From contig JAQFVV010000180.1 of NCBI GenBank assembly GCA_028023455.1, positions 2,170,001 through 2,234,000 of the forward strand: DNA of 64,000 nucleotides, in the 5' to 3' direction. This document shows positions 36,655-49,116 of the stretch, one piece after another (position 1 is the first letter of the stretch; each line of letters starts with the position of its first letter). The notes under the pieces were generated by a model. It was not told the DNA's origin. It saw only the letters and a list, made by a program, of their open reading frames with translations, and ran no database searches. The position numbers were made by a program, and so were the translations under genes. Source of the DNA: Epiperipatus broadwayi. Lineage: Eukaryota; Onychophora; Udeonychophora; Euonychophora; Peripatidae.

Positions 36655-38395
36655 AAAAATAAAAAACCTTTATTAACACAATAAATATTTACAATTTATA
36701 CAGGTAATTAAACAAATGATAAATATGTCACAGTTTTGTATACCAAACCCCAAGGAATTTGATATATTCCAATATTAAGACAAAAAGTCTGCAGGCAATT
36801 AACTAGTTATCCTAAACTCGAGGAGATTGACTTGTATCACTGTACCAGAAGGAGATTCTAAGACATGCAACTCAGATGAGCAAAGCATGTAACTAAATGA
36901 TTAATTAGCCCAAGGAATAAGCCACACATATGAATTAAACCTTTATTCAAGACAAATATTCATCTGATAATCTCACATAGAGTTATTCCAGGACCACCCC
37001 AGATTCGATCCATCATCTTCCTTGGCAAGTATCTCAGACATTGATTGAAATAAGTTTCCCAATCGCTATAGAGTTTTTTCAGCCAATTGAATTTCTTGTT
37101 GTCAAATACCATAGTACCTCGTATATACCATATTGTCTTAAGGGTATGCATAGTCACCATTGCATTGTGAGGGTTAAATTTCTCAATGTATTGACTAAGC
37201 AAAAGTTTTAAGTTTATGATTGGCCTGAGGAACACTTTAGCTCTTATCTGCCTAAATGCCAAACATTCTTCGAATAGATGCTGAAAAGTCTCATTACCAG
37301 ATTTGCACAGTGATCAGACTGGATATAAAATCATATGTAATCTTTCATTTAGAATCATAGTTGTTGGAAACAAGCCATTCACGAGTTTGAAAACAAATTT
37401 CAAGTAGGATTGGGGTGCATATATGGAGTGGAACTTTTTCCAACACATTTTTCTTTGATATATCCAACCATGCATTACCATGACTTTTAAAATGATTATT
37501 TAAGTCTTTATATTTAATACCTTCCAAACTGGACACATTCATATCATCTTGGAGATCCCTATAAGCAATAAACAGATCAGCTATAAAAGATCTTCCTTTA
37601 CATCCTATTTCATTAAAGGCACTGGAAAGATCAACAGAAGGCCCAAGAAATTGACTTTTAATTAAGTTAATAAATGTACTTGCCTTGATATACGATACAT
37701 ATAGCCCTGGATCAATCAGGCCAAGACCTCCTTTTTCTTTTGGCATCTGCAAGATTGATATTGAGATCCATCTTGAAGCTCTATCCCAGACATATTTTTT
37801 TGCAATCTGGTTTATTCCGAGTATTGTTTTGTTATATAGGCTACCCAGGGTGCATAGTATGCCAAAATCCCTGAAACAATGGAATTAAAAATTAACACTC
37901 TTGTAATTTCATATAATTTAAGTGATGAAAAATTACTTATTTTATCTTCAATTTATTTAATAATTAATTTTTTCAAGTAGGTATTCATTTTAGTCTTGGA
38001 CATATATAATGGTATGCCCAAGAAAGCAGACGGGAGCACCATACAGTTAGATGGCATTTTTTTACCTGTAGCTAACTGCCAAGTTGCAGACTTCATTGGT
38101 TGAATAATTGAGCCAGTCTCAGCCTGAAAATTTTCTAAGATATTCATCACAACTTGGATATCATAGCTGTTTTGAAATATTATAATAATATCATCAATGA
38201 ATGCTGTGACAGCTACCTGCAATCCCAAGTGCGGAAGACAAAGGCCTGGAATGAGATTCTCAATCTTACGAACAAGAGGGTCTATATAAACTGCAAACAG
38301 AAGAGCCACAAGGGGAGAACCCTGTGGAATGCCCCTCTTAGGGATAAAAATACATATTTTTTTATATAAAATCCATCTAACATTTGTAGTTAAGT
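36655..38395 (-). pseudogene. 5'-truncated LINE, RT core to C-terminal zinc-knuckle
   Basis: Minus-strand frames give the RT core. A broken RGAFHRVLP (for RGIPQGSPL) is followed by ALLFAVYIDPLVRKI (about 38255-38345). AFIDDIIIIFQN (about 38165-38200) is the catalytic box with ID for the usual YAD or FAD. SAFLGIPLYMS lies near 38005-38040. A PKEKGGLGLIDPGLY block follows (about 37710-37750), which is typical after the thumb. The C-terminal SLCKSGNETFQHLFEEC (about 37265-37315) is a Cys/His motif, and a 100-residue open tail (36960-37262) follows. The element ends near 36655 in A/T-rich sequence. Upstream endonuclease and N-terminus are missing. The layout suggests an L1/Tx1-type LINE, but the clade is not certain. 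Confidence 0.72.
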
Positions 38396-38399
38396 AGTG

Positions 38400-39970
38400 T
38401 ATACATTTTTTAATTAATTTAAATCAATTTACATATATAGGTTCTTCTTTAAATGAATCTTTTTATTAAAAAAAAACCAAAAAACCCAATTTTTATATAC
38501 AGTATTACTAAATTTGGTCACCTTTAATATGATAATCCTAAAAGCAGAAAGCCAGTTTAATTAAAAACAGAAATAGAGGAAGATTCTTTTGTTTATTTTT
38601 CTAGATGACCAAGACTTGAGATTCTTTGTTACTTGTTTTAATTATTTTTTTAAAGATTAAATTTTTGTAACACATTTTGTCATCAAATTTTAATCGGATC
38701 AGATGCTGAAAACTCTACATATGAAAAAAAAACCTTATTTTTAAAGCAGAATGTGTTGAAAGTATATTAGAGGGTGTTATAGAAAGTTAAACAGGTGGCT
38801 GCTTGAAAATTAGGAAATAGAAAGAAATGACAAAAAGAGTTTTGTTCCATATAAAGCAAAAATTTAACACCAAAAATTGTATTTTTCTATTTATAGTATT
38901 TCATGTTTAAATAAAACAATTTTAAAACTTCTTTTTTATGGCTGTTGTCTTTTCTCACTCAATCAAGTAACTAGCGTACATTATACTCTCACGATCTTCA
39001 AACTCCATTGTAAGTCTGTCTACACAATTTTTATTTGATTATTGAAATATACTGTATGCCAATCGACGTTGAATAAATCACAAATGATTGGAGAAATATC
39101 CTTTAGATAAATGCTATTTCTCCAAATAGAAGAAAATAAAGTACCTATATTTTTTTTTGCAAGTTAATAATTTAGATCAAATTGTTAAAAATGTTTAATC
39201 TCAGACGATATTATAATATCAATATTTTAATTGCATGAAGATTAAGGAACTTTAATTAAAAGTAAATAGTTTATTTCAATAAAAGTATCAATCTACTCAG
39301 TAAAGAACATGGAAATCAATGGAAATGACTTATTAATGATATAAAATCATTTCCTTTGCTTGAGAAGAAATAGCGTTTCATCTTAGTATAACTATTATTT
39401 ATTTTTCTCTAACCTAAAATGTTTACGTTTTGTGATTTTATATATTTTATTTATTTAATTATTATGAAAATAAAAGTGATTTATTTAACATGATATATAA
39501 AAAGAAAATAGTTTTGTTTGAAATTGTGTTTTAATCTTATTTTACGAATTCGTATTAGATAAATATTCTCAATTTAAAAAAAATTAAAATGTCGCTATCT
39601 TTTTGAGAAACTTATAAGAAAAAAACATATGTAATCATGATTATCAATTTTTCAAATATGCTTATTCAATAAAATGATTTATTTTAAGGTAAAATTATAA
39701 TTTTGCTATCCAATAATTTACTTGACATTTGCTCTCAAATTTATTAAGTTTTTGCAGTGTTTGAAAATGAATCAAGATTGTTTTATTCAGAAAATTATAA
39801 ATAATTATTTAATAAGAACTTAGATTTTTAAATAAAAATAAAAATCTAGCATAATAAATCAAATTTAAAATAAAATATATTTTAAGAATAAATTAAATAT
39901 ATCACAATAACATCGCAAAATATCAAACAGAAAAATGACAGCATGGTCTATTCTATATGTGGACATATTT
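38400..39970. other. No gene seen
   Basis: Strongly AT-rich, with A-runs near 38468 and T-runs near 39150. Nothing is supported. Confidence 0.5.
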
Positions 39971-39979
39971 ATGTTTCAT

Positions 39980-40530
39980 AAACTGAGTAGTATAGTTAAT
40001 AATTTTTATTAGTCACTTATTAGACTAGAGACTATACAATAATGAATAATATTTCTGTGTAATTCTCTCTACATTACTCTTAAGCAAGGTAAGGATGGGT
40101 TTCTATACACTCTTAACAACTTATAAAAGGATATAACCAAAGATATGAAAAAGATCTATGATCCCAAAATGCACATTTTGTGTGGAACCAGGTCTCATCA
40201 GTTGGCCTGCAGCACAATCTCTTACACATATTTTTATTATTGTTCAGTACATATATAGATAGCAAAGTACTACAGTTTAATTAATAAGTATCAAATGTGT
40301 GGCCCTCACAATTTTGACAGAAATCACTTGATGAAAGTATATTAATAATTTTTATTAGTCATTCATTAGACTAGAGATAGTACAATAATGAATAATATTT
40401 CTGTACTGTAATTTTTACTACCTCACTCTCATGCAAGATAAGGACTGGTGTCTATTTATTTTTAACACACTATAGAAAAACAATCCTAAACAAATGACTA
40501 AAGACATGAAAAATATCTATGATACATAAG
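39980..40530 (-). repeat. Family A repeat, two tandem units about 353 bp apart
   Basis: TTAATAATTTTTATTAGTCA, TTAGACTAGAGA, ACAATAATGAATAATATTTC and ATGAAAAA(G/T)ATCTATGAT recur in the same order from about 39985 and from about 40338. The phrases resemble the TTTATTAAACTAGAG segment of the family A copy at 54990-55330. The left unit retains a hammerhead motif; the right has lost it. Confidence 0.65.
40163..40207 (-). ncRNA. Hammerhead motif, family A, stem II decayed
   Basis: On the minus strand GGCCAA CTGATGA is intact. Stem II (GACCTGGTTCCACAC) is mostly unpaired, and G12 is A. ATGTGCATT gives stem III ATG/CAT with a TG loop and T17, and TTGG can pair with CCAA. Confidence 0.6.
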
Positions 40531-40689
40531 TCTAATGAATGACCAATAAAATTATTAATACACTTTCATTAAGTGATTTGTGTCAAAGTTGTAAAGGTAG
40601 CACATTTGACATTTATCAATTAAACTGTAGTAATTTGCTATCTGTATATATACAGAACAATGATAAAAATATATGTAAGAGTTGGTTGT

Positions 40690-40740
40690 TTGGCCCAACT
40701 GATGAGTGCTGGTTCAGTACAAAATGTACATCTTGGGGAT
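40690..40740 (+). ncRNA. Hammerhead motif, family A, one core change
   Basis: CCCAA pairs with TTGGG (stem I inner helix). CTGATGA is at 40699-40705. Stem II GTGCTG / CAGTAC has a GTT loop. ATGTACATC gives stem III ATG/CAT with a TA loop and C17 at 40732. GAA is changed to AAA (G12), which should reduce or abolish cleavage. Confidence 0.75.
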
Positions 40741-40799
40741 TAGATCTTTTTCACAGATCATTGGTCATATCTTTGTGATTATATCCCTGTACAAGATGT

Positions 40800-41230
40800 G
40801 TTAAAAGTGGATTTTGCATGAGAATGTTGTAGTGAAAATTATACTACACAAATGTTATTCATTAGGCGTTGTATAGTTTTTGCAAATCTCATTTCTTGAG
40901 CAGAGTTTTCTTTTTTTTTCTTTCCTTGGAATTATAATGGCCACACTATTTTATTAGTGGCTAATATCTGTATGTATGTAATATAATTGTGTGTGTGAAT
41001 ATTTATAAATATGGGAGTGTTTGGGAATTTATAGACATTGGATATTAGAAATGCTTAAAGAATATCTACATTTCAATTGTGCATATTGATTTTATTTTAT
41101 GAATAATTTAACATTTAATAAAACTATTTTAAAATTTTACATTTATTAATGTTTTAAAAGAATTTGTAATTGTAAAACTAATAATTATTTATAATATTTA
41201 AATACAAGTATATTGAAATATACTGAATTT
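40800..41230. other. No gene seen
   Basis: AT-rich sequence between two family A motifs in opposite orientation. No other feature. Confidence 0.45.
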
Positions 41231-41234
41231 TACA

Positions 41235-41430
41235 TGTAATTAAAGAGCATTTGAACACAGACATTCAAACTCCCTTCAGCTATCCACTAACCAATACACA
41301 TAATCACATACATGTGAAAAAGATTCATATTTTGTGCTGAATCAGCACTCATCAATTGGTCCAGATTAGATGGAGTGAATAGCTGACAGGAGCTTGAAAG
41401 TCTGTGTTTAAATTCCCTTTAAATATTTAT
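41235..41430 (-). repeat. Family A repeat fragment
   Basis: Reversed family A piece containing the hammerhead region and the tail (TATCCACTAACCAATACACA, CATACATGTGAAA). Confidence 0.6.
41322..41374 (-). ncRNA. Hammerhead motif, family A, decayed
   Basis: On the minus strand the core reads TTGATGA (C3 changed). Stem II GTGCTG/CAGCAC is perfect with an ATT loop, but G12 is A and stem III is weak (ATATGAATC). Stem I no longer pairs well. Confidence 0.6.
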
Positions 41431-41439
41431 GAAATATAC

Positions 41440-42585
41440 TCATAAATCCAAATTTTAAGTACAAATCTTATTGTATAATATAAATTGGGCATGTTGAAGG
41501 ATTGCAATTCTATTATAGATTATCAAGCACAAAAACTGGTATATTAATAAAGAAATAAGGAAGTTGTATTTGTATGCATTATTTGAGAAGAAAAAAGTTC
41601 GTTGTACCTATATCTTCCTATATTTAACATTTTATAATTATATAATGTTTTTCAAAAGTCAGCCCAAACAACAGATAAAGTTAGAGAGACATTTAATAAG
41701 AAAATAATATTCTTTATCCATTGTTTTAAATAAAAATTCTATTATTTAGTGGCTAATAGTTTCAAGGTCTAGCAATCTTCATAAGAGCTTTAATATTGGT
41801 ACATATATATGATTACAATATAAACAACTCTGATGCATTTATTACTTTTTTTATACCCAATTTTTAATTAATACAAAAAGCTTATCTTATTTTTTGTATA
41901 TACTTCTACATTCTTTCTAAAAATGAATTTAAGAATGTTTAAACAGGCAAATATAATGTATTTGGAAAACAAACTAGTCAATATTCATCTCAAATACTTT
42001 CAAACCTAGCTAAATTTAATTATTGCTTAGATATCAACTTTATTTTACATAAAACTAGATTGTTCAAAAAATGTTAACCACATAATATCCCAAACTTATC
42101 AATTCTAGAAATCTTCAACCTGTTGTCAAGGCAATCTCTATAAACAAAAGATCAAATAGATACCTTTTAAACTGGACAGAGACATTAATATAGATAGAAA
42201 GTTGATACTTTATAACAAATTGAGATTTTTCAAGTCAAAGAAATTTAACCTACAATCATTATAATATATTCTTAATGTAATGGCTAGAGCTGTATGTTTA
42301 CCATTTCTAATAAAAAAAACTATTATATTATGATGTAATTAAGATTTCAACCTTCATTTTTTATTATAACTATTATTTACAATAAGAATTACAATATGTA
42401 TATGAAAAGATAAAAATATATAACCATAGAATGCAAAAAATCTATTATTATAATGAAATAAATCTGATTTTTTTTTTATAAACAGTACTTACAAAAAGTA
42501 TTTTCAATAAACAAAGTTAAAAGAGACCAAAGTTTACAGGCATTATGAGGTATGGCTAAACCCCAAAAACTGGCAGAACATTTTT
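41440..42585. other. No gene seen
   Basis: AT-rich sequence; no coding frame or repeat is supported. Confidence 0.5.
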
Positions 42586-42779
42586 AGTGAATGAGCAAAA
42601 TTTAAACTAATTTAATTTTTAAACCACTAAACATCACATGACCACCATTTCTTATGCTTGCTCATAACAGTTATTAAAACAGGCAAAACTCTCCATACAG
42701 TAATGCCACTCAGAGGAAGCCAGAGTAATCAATGGATGCCAGAAGGCTTGTGCATAAAATTCCTATCTAGTACCTACTC

Positions 42780-42837
42780 ATCCAATATCCTAGACTAGTT
42801 TTTAGCTTGTGGATTTCATCAGTGAGAAACCTTGGAT
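42780..42837 (-). ncRNA. Hammerhead motif, family B, core mutated
   Basis: The outer stem I ATCCAA / TTGGAT is perfect. CTGATGA and ACTAGTC are intact, but GAA reads AAA (G12). Stem II is mismatched and the inner stem I is weakened. Confidence 0.75.
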
Positions 42838-43183
42838 CTGAGAGCACTGCACTGAGTGGTGCTACTGTATGGAGAGTTTTGCCTGTTTTAATAACTGTTA
42901 TGAGCAAGCATAAGAAATGGTGATCATGTGATGTTTAGTGTTTTAACACCAATCCTGCTTAATAGAATAGTGGTGGCTATGGTTATTAAAAAACCAATGA
43001 CACCAAAATGTATGGGAACTGAACTGAGTTCAGACCTACATGACTACATAAGCTAATGAGCTTAGATTAAAAATATTATTGTGTTTTAAAATTGTATTCT
43101 CATAGTTTTGTAGTTAAGTAGAGATAAAAGGTGACTGCTGGAGGATTGCATTAGATCCTAAGATCTAGGTGCTGTGCTCTCAG

Positions 43184-43242
43184 ATCCAAGGCTCCTCACT
43201 GATGAAAGCAACAAGCTAGAAATGAATCTGGGGATATTGCAT
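43184..43242 (+). ncRNA. Hammerhead ribozyme, family B, nearly intact
   Basis: ATCCAA (43184-43189), GGC, TCCTCA, CTGATGA (43199-43205), stem II AGC/GCT with an AACAA loop and an A-A mismatch next to the core, GAA, then ATGAATC. The last gives stem III AT/AT with a GA loop and C17 at 43228. TGGGGA closes the inner stem I, and TTGCAT pairs with ATCCAA with one mismatch. All essential core bases are present. Confidence 0.82.
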
Positions 43243-43439
43243 GAGTAGCACTAGATAGGGATTTTATGCACAAGCCTTCTGGTATCCATTGATTACTCTG
43301 GCTTGCACTGAGTAGCACTACTGTATAAAGAGTTTTGCCTGTTTTAATTTAATTTTTGTAAATATAAATATTCTGAAAATATATTAAGATGGATACCTAT
43401 TCAATTTACAAAATTTTATAAAATTAGCACTATCATATA

Positions 43440-45257
43440 TATATATATATTATAATGATCGAAATGCAATTGAAGATCGAATCTAACCGCAAAAACAATA
43501 TCTGTACTACAAGGGCGCCATCTAGGCATTTGAGCCTAGAAAAATTTATAAAGTAGGCAGATACGCGCTGTTAGGATTCCACTTTATTTACATATTTAGA
43601 TCGTTAGCCCATTGTCACTAGCTCAGTGGAGACGCAGAGATAATAAAATATATAACCTTAGATATAAATATAAAAAAATAAAAGCCACTGCCAGAAATTA
43701 ACACATAAAAATATTTATTTACGCACATATAAAATAATATTTAAATTTTGAGGAATAAATTTCGTTTATAATTTTATATTGATCTTTAATTCTAAATTTA
43801 AGTAGATTTCAAATAATGAGTTTACTATTTACTTAGAGGGTCGAGTATGAATGGACTACATAGGTCTGCATTTGAAAAGAAAATATTCTTCCCTGATTTA
43901 ACCTTAGGCAACAAATTTCGCAATCAACTGGCGCCAATCCATCTGATACATTCATGTATTCAATGTAGCATGATACGACAACACAAAATACTATATTGTC
44001 AGGAATGTACATCTGAACAATAAGTAGAAATAGAGAAGAGATTGACTCTCCACCAACAGGAATGTGACATCTGTTGGCAAGTAGATCAATAAACAAAAAA
44101 CTCCATAGGAATGGACTGCGGTCTTCTGCCGACTTACAAGCCCATCCATAGGCAAACAGAGAGTGTGTGGCGTATATCTATAATCCTGCCCGTAGCGGAC
44201 CTCATACTATATCTACTAATTACACAAATATATCCAATCCATTGAACCAATTCAACTACGAAATGAATAACCTAAGATTACCCTCCCTTAATATAACTTT
44301 ACAAACTATATAGCCATTCACGCCCGACTTAATTTTAACATTTAAATACGTTCGCACAGATTTGTTTAAAAATGTTGGGTATAGATCGATTACATAGATT
44401 CCACGGTCAAAAACATTTCAAAATAAACATAAATGATCAAAATACAAAATTATTGATACCGACAATCGCAGAGGGAAACTTATAAGTAACCCAATAGTAT
44501 TCACCATAAGATACTTGCGTTGTCACCAATAACTTAAAAGACATCCGAATAAATACATTTTAGATACTCACCGTAAGGTATCATTATTTATCGAATGTCT
44601 ATATATTTTGATCAAATATGAAAACCAAAATCTAATTAACCGCAAACGAATCCATGCAAGCGTCTATAGACAACTTAAATGTAATGCATTTAATAATTTC
44701 TACAATAAAATATTACTACAAATAAAAATATTAAAGGGAAATGATTCTTTTAACAATCGGGAAAGATATAAAATTAACCATTATTAATTTGATTTAAAAC
44801 TTACAAAAGTCAGATAAGAGTCCATTTTAAATAAGTTGGCTTGTTTATTACATTGTACAACTTGACGAAAGTTCTTGATTGATTTTAATAATTGTTCATT
44901 TCCTATAGCTTATGGTAGCAGAGCTCCCGGTTCCTGGTGTCAATGTCCATGGAGTCTTTAATTGCAAGATCAATCTAATGTTCAGGAGGTGGCCTTTGCT
45001 GGTTCATGGTATCAGTCATTTCATTTCAGAGATAAGTGAGAGAGAACAATAAAGTGCGTCTTTATCGCTCGTTTCACCCAACCAAGTTGAAAAAGCTTCT
45101 TCAACTCAATATTTTTTTCCTTTTATATCATCCACAAGGATTCACTGAACAAAACATCACTAATCTGTTTTTTCATTATGGTCCGAGCCAAGGCTTAGTG
45201 CTTCCATTGGTCAAGCTAAAATTTCTTTCTTCTCTTATCTAACTTTCCATCTGACTT
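43440..45257 (-). mobile_element. LTR-like retroelement, copy 1 (non-autonomous or unrecognised)
   Basis: This block is richer in CpG and less AT-rich than its neighbours and is similar, with gaps, to 49610-51225. Shared phrases include an ATCTAGGC / TCACTAGGC start, a CACTA(A/G)CTCAG phrase followed by GAGA(A/C)GC, GTAGCATGATA, CACCAACAG, and a promoter-like end. On the minus strand, 45250-44811 holds GATATAAAAGG (TATA box) and AATAAAGACGC, followed by TGACACCAGGAACCGGGAG, which could act as LTR and leader. The end segment is bounded by GTCAGATAAGAG (44811) and a reversed ATCTGAC (45257). The 87-residue minus frame at 43833-44096 is not recognised. No RT is visible. Confidence 0.45.
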
Positions 45258-45565
45258 TTTAATTAAACAGCTTTTAGATAATTAATAAACAATCATTTCC
45301 ATTTATAGATTACAGGAATTAATTAATACCTGTTTTTATTTTAACTTACGTTATTTTTTTATTAAAATATTTTTATATTTCAATCTTGTATCTTTTTATT
45401 AAAAAAAATACGTTCAAATACTTTTTTTTTTTTTTTGTTTATGAAAAAAATATTTTTAAAGTTTAGCATCTGTGCGAATATATACGTTTAACAATATTTT
45501 AATTTTAGCGTTTAGTTTTTTACTTTTATTTGCGAACTTTTATTAAGTTTTTATTTTAAATTAAT

Positions 45566-45610
45566 GTAACGACATATTTATATATCGTTACAATATATAT
45601 ATATTGTAAC
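45566..45610. repeat. Two overlapping palindromes
   Basis: GTAACGA ... TCGTTAC (45566-45591) forms a hairpin with 7-bp arms. The final GTTAC begins a perfect 24-nt palindrome (45587-45610) of GTTACAATATAT and its complement. The GTTAC segment can pair only one way at a time. Confidence 0.7.
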
Positions 45611-45619
45611 CATTGAGGG

Positions 45620-47230
45620 TTAAATAAACCCCATTAAACATGCAATATATATGGTAATAGAAATATAGAAATATATCTAGGAATTTTTATTTATCTATTT
45701 GAGAAGCAGCTACTGACTGTGTATAAGATAGAGTGACTATAACCTTAAAATTTAAAACTATTCAATCATAGCTTATGATGATGCCTAGACTGAAGCCCAC
45801 ATCAACCATGAATCATGAGACAAACCTGTTATATTTGCTCATCATCATCTATTCCATGCATTCATTATTTTAATCTCACAAAAATGCATTTTAGTTGGTC
45901 CTATCAGAGCAGCTATATAATAATGTATTCTAAATATTACACACAACCAAATACTTGTCTGTTGGTAAATATGTTAATAAGAAAGGGCTTTTTAACAATA
46001 ACAATTTATTTAATAATGAAAAAATACTTAATAAAAACAAAGTGACTTTCCCTAGTCCATCATATTTACAAATATGCATAATAATAAAAATATTTTAGAA
46101 TAGATTTGGCAAAATCAGTCAAGCAAAATTGTCTTAATTTTATTTTGCTTTAAATGTTTTGATCCTCCTCAACTGATTGATTTCCTAATTTTAAAACTAA
46201 TAATATGAAACTTATATATTTTATAGTATATAAAAATGGTTTATATCAGCAGAGTTAAATTAACATCACTAACATATAATCAAAATATATTAAAATTGAA
46301 ACAAAAAAATTTTTTTTCATAAAATTTTTCCAATTATTATCAAAGTTTGTAATTAGTCAAAATGAGTCAATTAAAAGAGTGTTATCAAATTTTGTTGAAC
46401 TCAACATTTATACAATATTTTTCTTTCAGTATTTAGGATGTTTGATATTTCAATTTAATATTAAAATGTCTTCATTGTTGATGTAATTTGAATTTACTTT
46501 TATCGTACAGCTTAATTGGTGATAGATGACATCAGGCTCAAGGTGTATGTGATGCCTATTCTTTGGTACATAGAAGTTTTTTCTATCCATGGTTCATTTA
46601 ATCTCTGATTATTTTCAGCAGGGATTATTAGCAATTAATTATAGTGATAGAAAACAACTCCAACAATGGTAGATATAAACTAAGCAATTAAGTTATGCAA
46701 CTCTTTGGGTATTTCACTGCATTATCTAGGCTACATTATGGAAAGTGGAATCAACTACCTAATGGAATATCTAGTCAATCATAGGAAGTATTTATGAATA
46801 TATTGTTCTCACAGGTTCTAATTGATGAAGTATTTGTTATTTAACAGGACTCAGGAATAGATCTAACTAGTTTCATGTGAATTCATTATAAAAATGTCTT
46901 TCTGGTAGTTGTCTAGCAACAGCTCAAATTTTAACAACAATAACCATAATTAAATGAGAAATAAAATCTTTCATACATAATACTTTCATTGTCTGATGTA
47001 TTATTTACCTTTAATATTTATTTAATTAACATTGAAATTTGGAAATAATTAATATTTATTTTCAGATTATAACAACAAACAAAAATTTTTGCTTTCATTT
47101 CTTACATTAATAAAATAACAAAACAGACAAAATATATTTTAAAATAGATACTCAAGGCTAGAGATTTTAATTTATTTAAAGTACTTTCCCTATCTCCCCA
47201 GCTAATATCCAATTAAAACAATTTTGTTTT
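45620..47230. other. No gene seen
   Basis: AT-rich sequence. A less AT-rich patch around 46500-46900 has broken frames on the plus strand that I cannot assign. Confidence 0.45.
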
Positions 47231-47236
47231 TCTGAT

Positions 47237-47353
47237 ATCTTTCTATTTTTCCATATGTCATAGCATCGGCCGGGACGCGAACTCACAACCGTCTGCAACC
47301 AACTACTTGCTTGCAAGGCAGTTGCGATGACCTCTCGGCTATCTTTCTATTTT
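47237..47353 (-). repeat. tRNA-derived retroposon with perfect 13-bp target duplication
   Basis: ATCTTTCTATTTT occurs at 47237-47249 and again at 47341-47353, exactly flanking a 91-bp GC-rich insert. Read on the minus strand, the insert begins AGCCGAGAGGTCATCG. With the preceding T this matches pol III box A (TRGYNNARNNGG). It has an anticodon-loop-like CTTGCAA (TGC, alanine) and AGTTCGCGTCC, close to box B. The 5' acceptor strand of a tRNA is missing, and the T stem does not pair, so it is not a working tRNA gene. It is best read as a tRNA-derived SINE or tRNA retropseudogene inserted by LINE machinery, with a short A-rich tail provided by AAAAATAG. Confidence 0.78.
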
Positions 47354-47689
47354 AAGAAGAGGAAAAAACAAAGTTTTCATTTCTGTTAAATTTTGCTTTT
47401 TTAAAAAAATTAATTCTTTTTCTGTTAGGAAAAAAAAAAAAAAAAAGATATTTTTATCAAAAGTTAAATTTATTACTTCATTATATTTTTAAATATTTTA
47501 AAAGTTTTAATATATACAACAATTCTTTTCAACAACAATAATAAACAGCCATTAAAAAAGTATGGCCAATCCAATTCCAAGAAAAAAAAATGGAAAGAGA
47601 AAAACTTCTCTAAAAATGAGTTTTATACAGACTATACAAACTAATCTGTGAGGTGAAAATATTTCCACATATAAAACATGCAACAATGC

Positions 47690-49048
47690 TGTCTTTTAAT
47701 TTCCTCAACAAAAAACTTTTCTTTTTAAAATATGTCAATGCCATGTCTAATTGTTGCTCTCCAAATGTATTCTATTCTCTGCCATCTCATTCCAATGGAA
47801 ACTGACATTTTACTTATTTAGAATGTCAGTGAAATAATCTTTATACTGAAGATTAGATTTACCTTTCCTATAAAACCTATGTTCAAGTTCACCATAAAAC
47901 ACTTTTTTTAGGAAGTTTTACATTTTTCATTGGTTTTCCATATACAGTTTAATGAAGACATAATTTTGCAATACTGGACTCAATAGTATTATATCCTAAA
48001 ATCTGAAGAATATATTGATTGGTTTTATGATTTTGCCATTGTATTTTTAAAATTTTACAATGTCCTCAAATAAATATTTTCTAATGTCTTTATATTATAC
48101 TCACAGGATGTCCATGTTTTATATTCATGCATGTATTTGGGTAAAATAACAGCTTTACATATAGCTAACAATGTTACTGTAGCTATTTTCTTATGATGAA
48201 ATACTCTATCTTTTAAATTGTTAAAGACAATAGTAGCAAGTTGAAGTCTGTGTTGAATCTCAACATCTAAATCCATTATTCTACTTACAACTACTAAGGT
48301 ATTTAACCTCACATTCTCAGTTGATAACCATCTAAGCTGAATGGTGCTGAGAATTTCTTTTTCACCATTGGCTTATAAAGAGCTTGATTATTAATAAACC
48401 AAGATCTTTATAAATTGCATGTAAAACATTAAGAACATTCTAAAAATCATTTTTTGAACTGGCAAAAATAGCACAATTATCAATGTAAACTATATTCAGA
48501 ATCCAAAAAGTTAAACTTTTTGTATTTGATTTTAACCAATTAAATAAAAATTCTACCAACAACCCTGTATCATATCTCGATTCCTGTCTAATTAATTCAC
48601 CTATAAACAATTCCAAAGACTACAGTCATAAAAATTGAAAACAAAGTTGAAGCAAGTACATTTTTGTTTAATACTAGTTATCATTCCACTTACAGTAATT
48701 CAACTTTTTCTCATTCCATCATATAAAAGCTGTATACTAAAAGTAAGTTTTGGGGGATAAGAAATTCATTTCAAATAATGATGTAGACCTGCCCTATTAA
48801 CTGAATCACATGCCTTGATAAAATCAATAAAAGCAAAATATAAATCATTCCTTTATTCTTGACATCCCTTGCATTTGTCTAGCAACAAAAGTTATATCTA
48901 TAGTGCTTCTTTGTTGTCCAAAACCATATTGAGTTTCAGGTATCCATTCGTCTATAACTGAAAACAATTCTATTCAACAAAATTCTTAAAAGTTCTTTTG
49001 CTGTAATGAATAGTGATAATAGTTCATGATAAATATTTGAAATCTTGT

Positions 49049-49116
<68 letters not shown>

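Larger units (their letters stand above)
42590..43350. repeat. Family B composite element, inverted pair of hammerhead units
   Basis: A reversed unit (about 42590-42855) abuts a forward tail (42855-42960). The two tails form an inverted repeat of about 85 bp (for instance TGTTATGAGCAAGCATAAG at 42901-42919 against its reverse at 42653-42671). After a linker of about 150 bp comes a forward unit (43110-43345). The order of parts equals that at 32490-33190. Confidence 0.75.

Noticed and set aside
37685-38369. Plus-strand frames over the LINE
   Set aside because: Complementary shadows of the reversed LINE coding sequence.
47250-47340. Functional tRNA-Ala gene
   Set aside because: The 5' acceptor strand is missing, the T stem does not pair, and a target duplication flanks it, so it is a retroposon.
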